Shown: in pieces, positions 1 to 8,274 of the stretch
How positions within the stretch are numbered: the first letter of the stretch is position 1
Layout of the letters: each line of letters opens with the position of its first letter
Assembly: GCA_023415545.1 (NCBI GenBank)
Contig: JAEZKJ010000108.1
Location: forward strand, 1 to 32,697
DNA: 32,697 bases
Direction of reading: 5' to 3'
Origin: Bacteroidota bacterium
GTDB taxonomy: Bacteria > Bacteroidota > Bacteroidia > Bacteroidales > Bacteroidaceae
The notes under the pieces: model-generated
Database searches by the model: none
What the model was told of the DNA's origin: nothing
The model's input: only the letters and a program-made list of their open reading frames with translations
Position numbers and translations under genes: made by a program

Positions 1-1
1 T

Positions 2-757
2 GCTTTCAACCACTTCGGATTATTCAATTTTCTCACCTCTTCGCAATGGAGCTATACCGAGGGTAACGAGCAATATGGTGCCTTGCCCTTTATTACAGGC
101 ACGCTCATGACGACTTTATTAGCTCTAATTTTTTGTATACCTTTTTCATTGCCTGTTGCTCTTTTTGTTGGTGAATACTTTAAAGATTCACGCATAGCTT
201 CAATTTTAAGTACGGTAACCGACTTGTTGGCAGGTATACCATCCATAATATATGGTCTATGGGGCTTCTATACTTTGCGTCCTATAATTATGGCGCTAAA
301 TATTTCACCTCAGGGTTCGGGTATACTTACAGCTTCATTGGTATTGGCTATTATGATTGTACCTTATGCAGCTTCTCTTAGTGCCGAATTTATTAAGATG
401 GTGCCCAATGAACTGAAAGAGAGTGCATATAGTTTAGGAGCCACACGTGCTGAGGTAGTTTTCAAGGTGATTTTTCCTATTGCCGGGTCAGGTATTTTTT
501 CATCTTATGTATTGGCTATTGGGCGAGCTTTGGGTGAAACTATGACTGTAACAATGTTGATTGGTAACACCAATAATATCCCTGATTCTATTACCTCTAC
601 CGGTAACACTATGGCATCTATTATTGCAAACCAATTTGGAGAAGCTGATGACTTAAGACTTTCATCTTTAATTGCTATCGCACTTGTGCTTTTCCTTATT
701 ACTGCATTGATAAATATGGTTGGTAAAATAATGATCAAACATGCAAGAATAATATAA
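2..757 (+). CDS. pstC: phosphate ABC transporter permease PstC, 5' partial
   Basis: Inner-membrane permease of the PstSCAB high-affinity phosphate importer; it pairs with PstA to form the channel. The frame is open from base 2, so the gene starts upstream of the window. A TTG at 83 is internal and not a start. The visible part begins with the periplasmic stretch ending in FITGTL, followed by five or so hydrophobic segments. The EAA loop that docks on the ATPase is present (MVPNELKESAYSLGATRAEV), followed by the conserved GRALGETM. It stops at 757, one base before the pstA start codon, so the two are cotranscribed and probably translationally coupled. Identification rests on family motifs and on gene order with pstA and pstB. 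The binding protein gene pstS is presumably upstream and is not seen. Confidence 0.93.
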   Translation, partial: AFNHFGLFNFLTSSQWSYTEGNEQYGALPFITGTLMTTLLALIFCIPFSLPVALFVGEYFKDSRIASILSTVTDLLAGIPSIIYGLWGFYTLRPIIMALNISPQGSGILTASLVLAIMIVPYAASLSAEFIKMVPNELKESAYSLGATRAEVVFKVIFPIAGSGIFSSYVLAIGRALGETMTVTMLIGNTNNIPDSITSTGNTMASIIANQFGEADDLRLSSLIAIALVLFLITALINMVGKIMIKHARII

Positions 758-758
758 G

Positions 759-1625
759 ATGATAGATTTTAAAATAAAACATCGTTTAGCTAAAGACAAG
801 TTACTGTTATGGGCAATATGTCTGTTAGCTGCACTCACAGCACTACCTCTAATAGCAATTTTGGGTGAAGTATTAGTGCGTGGGTTCGACCAATTATCTT
901 GGTCATTCATTACTGAACCCACTCCTACTGCATACAAAGCTATGCAAGCAATTGAGGCGGGAGAAAAGATTCCCGGGGGAATTGCCAATGGTATTATTGG
1001 TACAATAATTATGCTAACCATGGCAGTTATTATTGCTGTGCCTGTTGGTATAATGTGTGGAGCTTTCCTTGCTGAGAACAGCAAAACTCATTTTGCTCAA
1101 GTTGTCAGTTATTTGACCGACCTATTACAAGGAACCCCATCAGTTATTATAGGTATAATAACTTATATTTGGATTGTTGTTCCCATGAAAGGATATTCGG
1201 CTATCGCCGGTAGTGTGGCACTATTCATAATGATGTTGCCATTAATAATTCGTTCCACTGAAGAGACTTTAAAAATAATTCCTTCTTCACTTAAAGAGGC
1301 AGGGTTAGCACTCGGTGGAAATAAGATGAGGGTAATGCTATTCGTACAACTACCTGCTGCTTTTGGTGGAATATTTACCGGTATTCTGTTAGCTATATCA
1401 AGAGTTATAGGCGAAACTGCTCCGTTGATGTTTACAGCATTAGGATGTTCATTAATCCGTTTGTCAGTTGATAAACCTATCTCGGCAGTACCTCTGCTTA
1501 TTTGGGAGTTTTTCAATGATCCAAATCTTCAAGAGTTGATTTGGGGTGCATCTCTTTTCCTATTATTATTTGTACTTACACTAAATTTAACAGCTAAATA
1601 TTTTGCAAAAAAATGGAATCAGTAA
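759..1625 (+). CDS. pstA: phosphate ABC transporter permease PstA
   Basis: Second channel subunit of the PstSCAB phosphate importer in the inner membrane, 288 aa, a usual length for the family. It has a first membrane segment at about residues 17-40, a periplasmic stretch, then GGIANGIIGT, typical of PstA, and further membrane helices. The EAA loop SLKEAGLALGGNKMRV is present, followed by a conserved SRVIGETAPL. The ATG at 759 lies one base after the pstC stop. The 3' end overlaps the pstB start by 13 bases, which suggests translational coupling of pstC-pstA-pstB. Nothing in the protein looks damaged. Confidence 0.95.
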   Translation: MIDFKIKHRLAKDKLLLWAICLLAALTALPLIAILGEVLVRGFDQLSWSFITEPTPTAYKAMQAIEAGEKIPGGIANGIIGTIIMLTMAVIIAVPVGIMCGAFLAENSKTHFAQVVSYLTDLLQGTPSVIIGIITYIWIVVPMKGYSAIAGSVALFIMMLPLIIRSTEETLKIIPSSLKEAGLALGGNKMRVMLFVQLPAAFGGIFTGILLAISRVIGETAPLMFTALGCSLIRLSVDKPISAVPLLIWEFFNDPNLQELIWGASLFLLLFVLTLNLTAKYFAKKWNQ

Positions 1626-2380
1626 AACCTATACTTGAATTTAAAAATACATGTGTATCATATACTAAGCAAACTATGGCAGTAAAATATGTATCAGCAA
1701 CTATAGAAAAAAACAGTATTACTGCTATTATGGGGCCTTCGGGTTGTGGGAAATCCACCTTACTTCGAACAGTAAATTTGATGCATAGTTTATATCCAAA
1801 CATTCGTGTTGATGGAGAAGTATTGCTTAATGGAGAAAATATCATGTCAATGGAGCCTATTGATGTACGTCGCAAAGTAGGTATGGTTTTCCAACGCCCT
1901 ACACCTTTCCCAACAATGAGTATTTACGATAATGTGCTTTCAGGTTTTATATTGAATGGTATTAAACTCTCCAAAGAGGAAAAAAACATAACTGTAGAGC
2001 GTTGTTTAAGAAGCGTATCTCTTTGGGATGAGGTGAAAGATGTATTGAATAAAAAAGGAACATTCCTTTCGGGAGGGCAGCAACAGAGATTGTGTATAGC
2101 TCGTGCTTTGGCCATGAAGCCACATATATTGTTGATGGATGAACCTACATCGGCACTTGATCCTATTGCAACAAAACATATAGAGGAGTTACTGCTGGAG
2201 CTACAAAACGAGGTTACTATCTTAATTGTTACTCACAATATGGGACAAGCAAAACGTATCTCTTCACGTTCTATGTTTATGTATTTAGGTGAACTTATAG
2301 AATATGGAGATACAGATATTATGTTTTCAAATCCAAAAGATGAAAAAACAAAATCATATCTGACAGGGAAAATGGGTTAA
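1613..2380 (+). CDS. pstB: phosphate ABC transporter ATP-binding protein PstB
   Basis: Cytoplasmic ATPase that powers phosphate import through PstCA. In 255 aa it shows Walker A GPSGCGKST (41-49, Lys47), the Q-loop region VFQRP, the ABC signature LSGGQQQR (152-159), Walker B ILLMDEP (172-178) and the switch histidine His208 in VTHNMGQA. The phrase MVFQRPTPFP is characteristic of PstB within the ABC family. The start overlaps the pstA end by 13 bases. The usual next gene, phoU, is absent. Instead the stop codon is six bases from the stop of an oppositely oriented aminomutase gene, leaving no room for a separate terminator. Confidence 0.96.
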   Translation: MESVKPILEFKNTCVSYTKQTMAVKYVSATIEKNSITAIMGPSGCGKSTLLRTVNLMHSLYPNIRVDGEVLLNGENIMSMEPIDVRRKVGMVFQRPTPFPTMSIYDNVLSGFILNGIKLSKEEKNITVERCLRSVSLWDEVKDVLNKKGTFLSGGQQQRLCIARALAMKPHILLMDEPTSALDPIATKHIEELLLELQNEVTILIVTHNMGQAKRISSRSMFMYLGELIEYGDTDIMFSNPKDEKTKSYLTGKMG

Positions 2381-2386
2381 TTATCT

Positions 2387-4438
2387 TTATATGGGATATT
2401 CATAAATAGGGAAACGTGGTTCTGTATGCCCTTCATTATAAAGCCAAATTGAGTCATACTCCGACACATTTTCACCCATATCGGATAACTGTCGCAGGTA
2501 CTTAGCAATGGACTTATTCTCCTTGATGTAAATAATAGGCATATCTTTTATTGAAGGGCTATGTTTTCGAGTATGATCATGATCAAATGCTAACATTCGG
2601 CATCCGTCACTCATAATTCCGACAACACGGAAAGTCATACTTTTTCCTATACCCGGTAGATTCATAACATTTCTATCTGTAGATAAAAAAGGAAGATTAT
2701 AATTCTTTTGAAACAACGAAATACTTTTTTCTAATGACAATTTACTATTCAAGTATTTCATAAAAGTAAATGCTTCTTCATCATTCATTTTACCCCATAT
2801 CTTCTCCTCTTCTTGTTCCTGCAATGACCGGCTATTAGGAGTAAAAACTGAATGATTCTCTTTAAAACCTTTTACCGAAAATGTATAGTAGCATAATACT
2901 CCTATCTTATTTAATTCCTCTCTTAATTTTGAAGTATGACCTCGTCGTGATGCAGCCACATTAAATACTAATTGATTTGTTACGCTCCAACCGGCGCTAT
3001 GCAGTTTGCGAATACCTTCACATACTTCCGGAGTTATCTCTAAAGGGGATTGAAAATGAGTTTGAATAAAGAACTGAGATATTCCTACACTTGCGGCTTT
3101 CTCTTTGAATTCTGAGAGTATAGAAATAAGTTCGTCATCTATACGCATAGGCAGATAAACAGGTAATCGAGTACCTAATCGTACACGTCGAATCTCGGAA
3201 TACTTTTCACCTTCAGCTCTGCTTTTGTTATCTTTACGCTTCTTTTTTGCCATAACATATACAGCCTCGAGAATTTTCCTCAAGTTTTTATTGCGAGTCA
3301 TCAAGGCATCACCTCCCGTTATTAGTATGTCACATAATTGCTCATCCTCACGGAAAAATTTCATGAGCTCTTTGAGCTTGTGATCCCATGTTTCATCCGG
3401 TTTAAGTGCTTCTAGATCGAAATTGAATCTACCACTTTGAAATTCATAAAGTCGTTGACATGAAGCACAAAGCCCTCCACAAGCTCTACCAATAGTATCG
3501 GGAATAAGAATTGCTACTTCAGGATAACGACGATGAATATTATGCCCCTCAGGTAATATCCACCCTGCAACATTAGGTTTACCGGGCTCTACTCTATCTT
3601 CCCTCTCCCATGCTTTAATATTACCATAAGCATCAACCAACTCTTGCGAATATAACACATAGCTTCGCAATGAGGAGTCATCGAACCCTTCGTTTGCTAT
3701 ATCCATTAAAGAGGCATAGTAAGGTGTCACAAATATTGGAATTCCCTTTTTATTTGCAACTTGATATATACTCCTAATATCTTCTGAAAGAGTGCCACCC
3801 ATCAAATTATTCAACTCTTTAAAACTTCGGGCTGCCATAGATAGGTGAAAACGATAATCATTCCACCAATTCCCTACCATCTCTCTCTTCTCTTCAAGAG
3901 AAATATCTGTAGGGAAAGAGTATTTACTCTTTCCATATTCACGTTGATCGATACGATTAATAAGGTGATTAATAATACGCTGTTTATTCCTCTCTCTTAT
4001 TTGAACAATATTACCTTCTCTTCCCGATGGCCACCTATTCATCCATTTATGAAGTTGTTCTTTATCTGTAATGGCTGAATTATTGACATTCAAATTCTCA
4101 AACTGTTTGTATATATCTATTAGAAAATCTGAATTGTATTTATCAAAATCGTCTTTTTCTCTTAAAAAATGCCATAAATTGGTGATAGTATCCAATTTCA
4201 TCTTCTCTTCAGTAGAAGCCTCCTTTATCATCATACCATCATGATGAATTAATCTCATTATAGTTTCCTGCTCCAATGATGATTGTTTTTCTTCATTTAA
4301 AAGTAAAAAATCAAGCAATCTCACTTTAAACTCACCTATGTCATGACTATTCAATGCAATATTAACAATAGATTGCATTTTGGTCTCGAAGAGAGTTTTA
4401 AGCTCTCGAGGTGTGAGATATATCAATTCTTTATTCAT
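2387..4438 (-). CDS. KamA-family radical SAM amino acid 2,3-aminomutase, possibly acting on glutamate
   Basis: Radical SAM, PLP-dependent aminomutase fold, 683 aa, much longer than the roughly 420 aa of classic lysine 2,3-aminomutase (LAM). Residues 1-230 are an extra N-terminal region. The iron-sulphur motif CGGLCASC gives Cys320, Cys324 and Cys327. ITGGDAL (373-379) matches the SAM-binding GGD motif, THFQSPLEITPE (460-471) matches the family's HFxxPxEIT segment, and Lys599 in LPGIGK is the likely PLP-binding lysine (PGGGGK in LAM). By eye, the two Asp residues that hold the lysine side chain in LAM align with Lys523 (YYTFSVKG) and Asn593 (VMNLPG). The same Lys/Asn swap is reported for glutamate 2,3-aminomutase. 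Some 30 extra residues lie between the two positions compared with LAM. The gene is monocistronic, with no lysine-fermentation genes beside it. Family membership is firm; the substrate is inferred. Confidence 0.85.
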   Translation of the reverse strand: MNKELIYLTPRELKTLFETKMQSIVNIALNSHDIGEFKVRLLDFLLLNEEKQSSLEQETIMRLIHHDGMMIKEASTEEKMKLDTITNLWHFLREKDDFDKYNSDFLIDIYKQFENLNVNNSAITDKEQLHKWMNRWPSGREGNIVQIRERNKQRIINHLINRIDQREYGKSKYSFPTDISLEEKREMVGNWWNDYRFHLSMAARSFKELNNLMGGTLSEDIRSIYQVANKKGIPIFVTPYYASLMDIANEGFDDSSLRSYVLYSQELVDAYGNIKAWEREDRVEPGKPNVAGWILPEGHNIHRRYPEVAILIPDTIGRACGGLCASCQRLYEFQSGRFNFDLEALKPDETWDHKLKELMKFFREDEQLCDILITGGDALMTRNKNLRKILEAVYVMAKKKRKDNKSRAEGEKYSEIRRVRLGTRLPVYLPMRIDDELISILSEFKEKAASVGISQFFIQTHFQSPLEITPEVCEGIRKLHSAGWSVTNQLVFNVAASRRGHTSKLREELNKIGVLCYYTFSVKGFKENHSVFTPNSRSLQEQEEEKIWGKMNDEEAFTFMKYLNSKLSLEKSISLFQKNYNLPFLSTDRNVMNLPGIGKSMTFRVVGIMSDGCRMLAFDHDHTRKHSPSIKDMPIIYIKENKSIAKYLRQLSDMGENVSEYDSIWLYNEGHTEPRFPIYEYPI

Positions 4439-4453
4439 ATAAGAACATTTTTA

Positions 4454-4480
4454 GTTATCCTCACGGATTACTGTTATCCG
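4454..4480. promoter_or_regulatory. near-palindrome and half-site repeat in the aminomutase leader
   Basis: The sequence GGATTACTGTTATCC (4465-4479) is a 15-base near-palindrome with a central T and one mismatched pair. The right half GTTATCC (4473-4479) also occurs as a direct copy at 4454-4460. The element lies 16-42 bases upstream of the aminomutase start on the - strand, so it could be a protein-binding site or a small 5' leader hairpin. The function is unknown and a short palindrome can occur by chance. Confidence 0.25.
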
Positions 4481-4604
4481 ACTATGTATGATATTAACAA
4501 AACAACTATAGAAAAATCAGTTTAAAAGAACCTTTATTAAGTAACATTGTATATATTTAAATCTGAAATTACTAATCTATTTACCTTCAATAAAATATTA
4601 TATT

Positions 4605-6005
4605 ATGAAGAAAAAACTAACTACACTATTTATTGCAGCTATTATATCTACAATCAACCTATATGCTCAAGAAAGCATATCCGGTTACTGGAGTGGTGAA
4701 TTATCTATAGGCCCAAATAAGTTGGGTGTATCTTTTAATTTTATTTCCTCCAATGATGGGAAATTAACATGTACTATGGATGTCCCTGCTCAAGGGGGAA
4801 AAAATATACCTGTCGAGATAATTAAAAACTCTTCTGATTCACTAAATCTCAACATCTCTTCAATAAGAGCAACTTATAAGGGTCGTAAAATCTCAAATGA
4901 TATTATAGAAGGAATACTTTCTCAAAATGGTGCTAATCTTCAATTGAATTTGGAACCGGGAAATATTGAGGTAAAGGCGAAAGAAAGTGAGTTGAAACGT
5001 CCTCAAACTCCTAAGGAACCTTATGAATATAAAACAGAGGATGTGACATTCAGTAATAGTGCTGAAGGTGCTCAGCTTGCCGGTACTTTGACATACCCCA
5101 TAAATTTTGATAAAGCTAAAAAAGGGAGTATACCTGTTGTTTTACTGGTTTCGGGAAGTGGTGGTCAAGATAGAAATGAAGAGATTTTTGATCATAAACC
5201 ATTCCTTGTCATTGCTGATTACCTTGCAAAAAATGGTATTGCTTCATTAAGATATGATGATAGAGGAATGGGGAAATCAACAGGTCCGACACAAAACTCA
5301 ACAACGGTAAACAATCTGGCAGATGCAGAAGCCGGTATAGCTTATTTACGAAACCTAAATAAATTTGGTAAAATAGGAGTTTTAGGGCATAGTGAAGGTG
5401 GTTTGATAGCATTTATGATGGGGTCTAAAAAGAGCGTTGACTTTATTATCTCTTTAGCCGGTTCAGCAGCAAATGGAGTCGATGTAATTATTGGACAAAA
5501 CAATGCTATTATGACTCAGCAAGGTGTTCCACAAAAGTTGGCAGAAGATTATGCTACTGCTTTAAGAATAGTATTTAATGATAGAGTTGCTAATAAAAAG
5601 ATAGCTGATGGAGGAAAATATATAGATGATATTTGTAAAGAGCACTCTTTATCCTTACTCGATAATTTGAAAGGGAACTTGGTTCAATGTATTACCGCCG
5701 GTGGTGATTGGTTAACGTGGTTTGTTGGATCTACTCCTTCCGAATATATAAGCAAAATTTCATGTCCTGTAATGGCTATTAACGGTAATTTGGATATGCA
5801 GGTTCTTAGCAAAGATAATATTCCAGTTATAGAGAATAACCTACCAAAAAATAAGAAACATATGATTAAGGTTTATGATTCACTTAATCATATGTTCCAA
5901 CACTGTACTCCTGTAACATCTCTAGATTACGGAAGTATTGAAGAGACAATATCTCCCGAGGTGCTTCAGGATTTAGTAACATGGATAAAACAGGTAAACA
6001 ATTAA
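4605..6005 (+). CDS. exported alpha/beta hydrolase (dienelactone hydrolase/S9-like)
   Basis: Predicted secreted serine hydrolase, 466 aa. Residues 1-21 are a signal peptide ending in LYAQ. Residues 25-125 form a beta-rich N-terminal domain (GYWSGELSIGPNKLGVSFNF). The alpha/beta hydrolase domain follows from about residue 150. It has an oxyanion-loop motif SGSGGQDRN (183-191), RYDDRGMGKS (216-225), the nucleophile elbow GHSEGG (Ser263), a probable acid Asp397 in NGNLDMQV and a probable catalytic His429 in LNHMFQ. The full triad suggests an active esterase or peptidase; the substrate is unknown. The gene stands alone, divergent from the aminomutase. A TATATTTA at 4552-4559 is a candidate -7 element, with no clear -33 partner. 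The hairpin at 6023-6054 separates it from the convergent SusCD operon. Confidence 0.85.
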   Translation: MKKKLTTLFIAAIISTINLYAQESISGYWSGELSIGPNKLGVSFNFISSNDGKLTCTMDVPAQGGKNIPVEIIKNSSDSLNLNISSIRATYKGRKISNDIIEGILSQNGANLQLNLEPGNIEVKAKESELKRPQTPKEPYEYKTEDVTFSNSAEGAQLAGTLTYPINFDKAKKGSIPVVLLVSGSGGQDRNEEIFDHKPFLVIADYLAKNGIASLRYDDRGMGKSTGPTQNSTTVNNLADAEAGIAYLRNLNKFGKIGVLGHSEGGLIAFMMGSKKSVDFIISLAGSAANGVDVIIGQNNAIMTQQGVPQKLAEDYATALRIVFNDRVANKKIADGGKYIDDICKEHSLSLLDNLKGNLVQCITAGGDWLTWFVGSTPSEYISKISCPVMAINGNLDMQVLSKDNIPVIENNLPKNKKHMIKVYDSLNHMFQHCTPVTSLDYGSIEETISPEVLQDLVTWIKQVNN

Positions 6006-6016
6006 AATTTTGATAG

Positions 6017-6054
6017 AAAAAATACGGGCCACTTACAAATGTTAGTGGCCCGTA
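6017..6054 (-). terminator. rho-independent terminator of the SusCD operon
   Basis: The arms TACGGGCCACT (6023-6033) and AGTGGCCCGTA (6044-6054) form a perfect 11-bp GC-rich stem with a 10-base loop. On the - strand the stem is followed immediately by six T residues (six A at 6017-6022 on the + strand), the classic form for a terminator of the - strand operon ending at 6090. The hairpin may also slow + strand transcription from the hydrolase, but there is no T-run on that side. Confidence 0.85.
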
Positions 6055-6089
6055 CAATATATAGCGATAATAATTAATAATATGCTATC

Positions 6090-7379
6090 TTAGTTTCGAT
6101 ATGGATAGTTAATTTGCTGAGCAAATAGAGTTATAGAGTTAACAGGATTTGCATCTTCTGTCAATGTAACATAAGTTGGAGTAACCAATTTATCAGTAGT
6201 AATTGTGAAGATACGTGCTGCACTTGCACCAAACGGATGCAATAGATATTGGAATCCTACATTATTGTAATAATAGGCTCCATTGCCCTGAGCTGTTAAG
6301 TTAAACTTCAAGGATATTTTATCTTCACCTATAAGTTTATATTCGAATCCTAAAAGACCTGCATAACCACTACTATTGAAGTTGAATCCAAAAGCTCCAT
6401 ATAAAGCCGATCCCATAAATGCATAAATAATCTCTTCACCCTCTTTATCGATGAAGTTCGTTTTGCAATAGCTATAATATGGTTGTGCAAAAGCTCCTAA
6501 TTTACTGTAAGCTATAAACCAATTGCCATTGACGAACTGCTCATTAATAGGAGGAATTACAGGAAGAAGTTTTATACTGTTATTACTTGCCTCTGTAAAT
6601 AGGTTATTCGTTGGGTCAAAAACAAACTCCCGTAAAGTATCATTTTTAATAGCAAAGGGTTCGTAAAATTTTAAACTGGTAGGAGTTACAATGAAAGATG
6701 CTGTTTTTGAAACACTACTACCATCTTGATCGTAAGTGAAAGTTAATGTACGATAAGTTATAGATACCGGGATTTCCTCACTATTAATCGCAAGTTTATA
6801 CTTAGAGTAAATCATAGCAGATGATGCCTCTTGAATGGTTGAAAGATACTCATCCCATTTACCGGATATAGGTGTTAACACAGCTATACCATGTGTTTTT
6901 TTACCTTGTAACACCACCTTTTGTGGAGTAGCATCTAATATTAGGAAATCGTAATCGCCCTCAAGACCATATCCAGCACCACCTAGGCCGGTTGGATCAG
7001 ATGGATCGGAGAAAAGATGGAAAATTTCGTTGTATGTATCGAAAGAGAGAACAATACCTGCACTCTGTTTTACTGAATAGAGGCTTGTAGAAGTATCTGT
7101 AGAATCATAAAATTCATTAGAAACAGTAACTTTACCATCTGTACCAAATTTTAATAAAACATTATAACCTCCATAACTTTGATTAACCTCAGGAAAATAT
7201 TCCATCAACCAACCATTCCCTGCTCCTGTTAGTACAGCCAAATCGGATTTGACAGATGCATCAGCACGGGCTGCAGAAGAGCTTTCGAAATAATCCTCCT
7301 CTTCGTTAGTACATCCAGCCAACACAACTAACGTAAGCAAATAAAGTAAACTATAATATATTTTTTTCATACTTCTCAT
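6090..7379 (-). CDS. DUF4302-like lipoprotein of the SusCD operon
   Basis: Predicted outer-surface or periplasmic lipoprotein, 429 aa. The lipobox LAGC places the lipidated Cys at residue 23 from the first ATG. The region after it is acidic and flexible (TNEEEDYFES). The rest is beta-rich, with segments such as NGWLMEYFPEVNQSYGGYN and many aromatic residues, resembling the DUF4302 family found in Bacteroidota SusCD loci. No catalytic motif is evident, so a ligand-binding role is only a guess. The first ATG (7379) shares one base with the stop of the upstream gene (TAATG), pointing to coupled translation. A second ATG nine bases later gives an equally good signal peptide. It is the last gene of the operon before the terminator. 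Confidence 0.75.
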   Translation of the reverse strand: MRSMKKIYYSLLYLLTLVVLAGCTNEEEDYFESSSAARADASVKSDLAVLTGAGNGWLMEYFPEVNQSYGGYNVLLKFGTDGKVTVSNEFYDSTDTSTSLYSVKQSAGIVLSFDTYNEIFHLFSDPSDPTGLGGAGYGLEGDYDFLILDATPQKVVLQGKKTHGIAVLTPISGKWDEYLSTIQEASSAMIYSKYKLAINSEEIPVSITYRTLTFTYDQDGSSVSKTASFIVTPTSLKFYEPFAIKNDTLREFVFDPTNNLFTEASNNSIKLLPVIPPINEQFVNGNWFIAYSKLGAFAQPYYSYCKTNFIDKEGEEIIYAFMGSALYGAFGFNFNSSGYAGLLGFEYKLIGEDKISLKFNLTAQGNGAYYYNNVGFQYLLHPFGASAARIFTITTDKLVTPTYVTLTEDANPVNSITLFAQQINYPYRN

Positions 7380-8257
7380 TAATTTAGTGTTGTTAAATCC
7401 ATATTAATTACCTCTGCAGAACGACGTTGTACAATATTTCGCAACTCATCCAAATTAATACCCCAAGTGGTTAGCAAATAATCTTTCACAAATAGAAGTT
7501 TTTGATTTATCATACTTTGTCCATCAGCACTTGCCTTAGCGACTAATGCAGCCCAATATTCAGGGCTATGTGTAACGTATATTGCAATAATTTCAACAAA
7601 ATCCTCTTGTGTTTCCGAACTAGCATAAGGGGAGACAAAACCCATATCTAAAGCTTGTTGATCGGTAACATTAACCCAGCTACCGGACTGATAATTATTT
7701 GCAGAAATAAGATTAAAATCTGTCGAGTAACTCTTATTCTGATGTAATATGTGAGCAAATTCATGATGCATGGTTTTGAAATACCAGTAGTTCAACTCCT
7801 CAATATCAATTTTCTTTAAATTAATTTGATTAACATTATAAAGAGTAATTTTTAATCCACCTTCAGCAACACCTAAAAGTATGGAACCTTGAGAGTACGC
7901 AGGGGAACCAACTAAATGAATAACTTTAGGACAATAAGTACGAATAAAATCTTTACCTAATAGTTCTTCATAGGATTCAAGCCATAAAAACTTTGTCATT
8001 TTCGCTAATGCAACTGATTTATCATAATCTGCAGGAACAAGATTATAACTTTTATCAGATTCTTTATCTTCAAAACGATACTTAAAATTGATATTATATT
8101 CGTTTGTAAAGTTCTTAAGAAGCCAATTATCAAACTCATTTGTCACACCACTCTCCTGACCAAAAATAGAGTTTGGGTCTAGATCATCTTCTTTACATGA
8201 CCATAATGTCATTGTAACAAAAAAGATAAATAACCATTTTATATTTTTCATATTCAT
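7379..8257 (-). CDS. HExxH zinc metallohydrolase lipoprotein of the SusCD operon
   Basis: Predicted lipoprotein, 292 aa, with the lipobox LWSC (Cys21). The zinc motif HEFAHILH gives His165, Glu166, His169 and a further His172. SSETQEDFVEI (213-223) is probably the downstream segment that supplies an acidic ligand or shapes the site. This matches the family described as substrate import-associated zinc metallohydrolase lipoproteins (putative zinc-binding metallopeptidases), whose genes sit beside susC/susD. It probably cleaves a peptide or related substrate at the cell surface, but the substrate of the family is not established as far as I know. It lies 17 bases downstream of susD and overlaps the next gene by one base. 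A second ATG two codons in (MKNIKW) is an alternative start. Confidence 0.85.
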   Translation of the reverse strand: MNMKNIKWLFIFFVTMTLWSCKEDDLDPNSIFGQESGVTNEFDNWLLKNFTNEYNINFKYRFEDKESDKSYNLVPADYDKSVALAKMTKFLWLESYEELLGKDFIRTYCPKVIHLVGSPAYSQGSILLGVAEGGLKITLYNVNQINLKKIDIEELNYWYFKTMHHEFAHILHQNKSYSTDFNLISANNYQSGSWVNVTDQQALDMGFVSPYASSETQEDFVEIIAIYVTHSPEYWAALVAKASADGQSMINQKLLFVKDYLLTTWGINLDELRNIVQRRSAEVINMDLTTLN

Positions 8258-8274
8258 ATACTTTTTACATTAAT

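Noticed and set aside
668..1084. 138-residue open frame on the - strand across the pstC-pstA junction
   Set aside because: It lies fully opposite two well-supported permease genes and has no recognisable motif.
2387..4438. Assignment as lysine 2,3-aminomutase of a lysine fermentation pathway
   Set aside because: No partner genes of that pathway are adjacent, and the residues matching the lysine-binding Asp pair are Lys and Asn.
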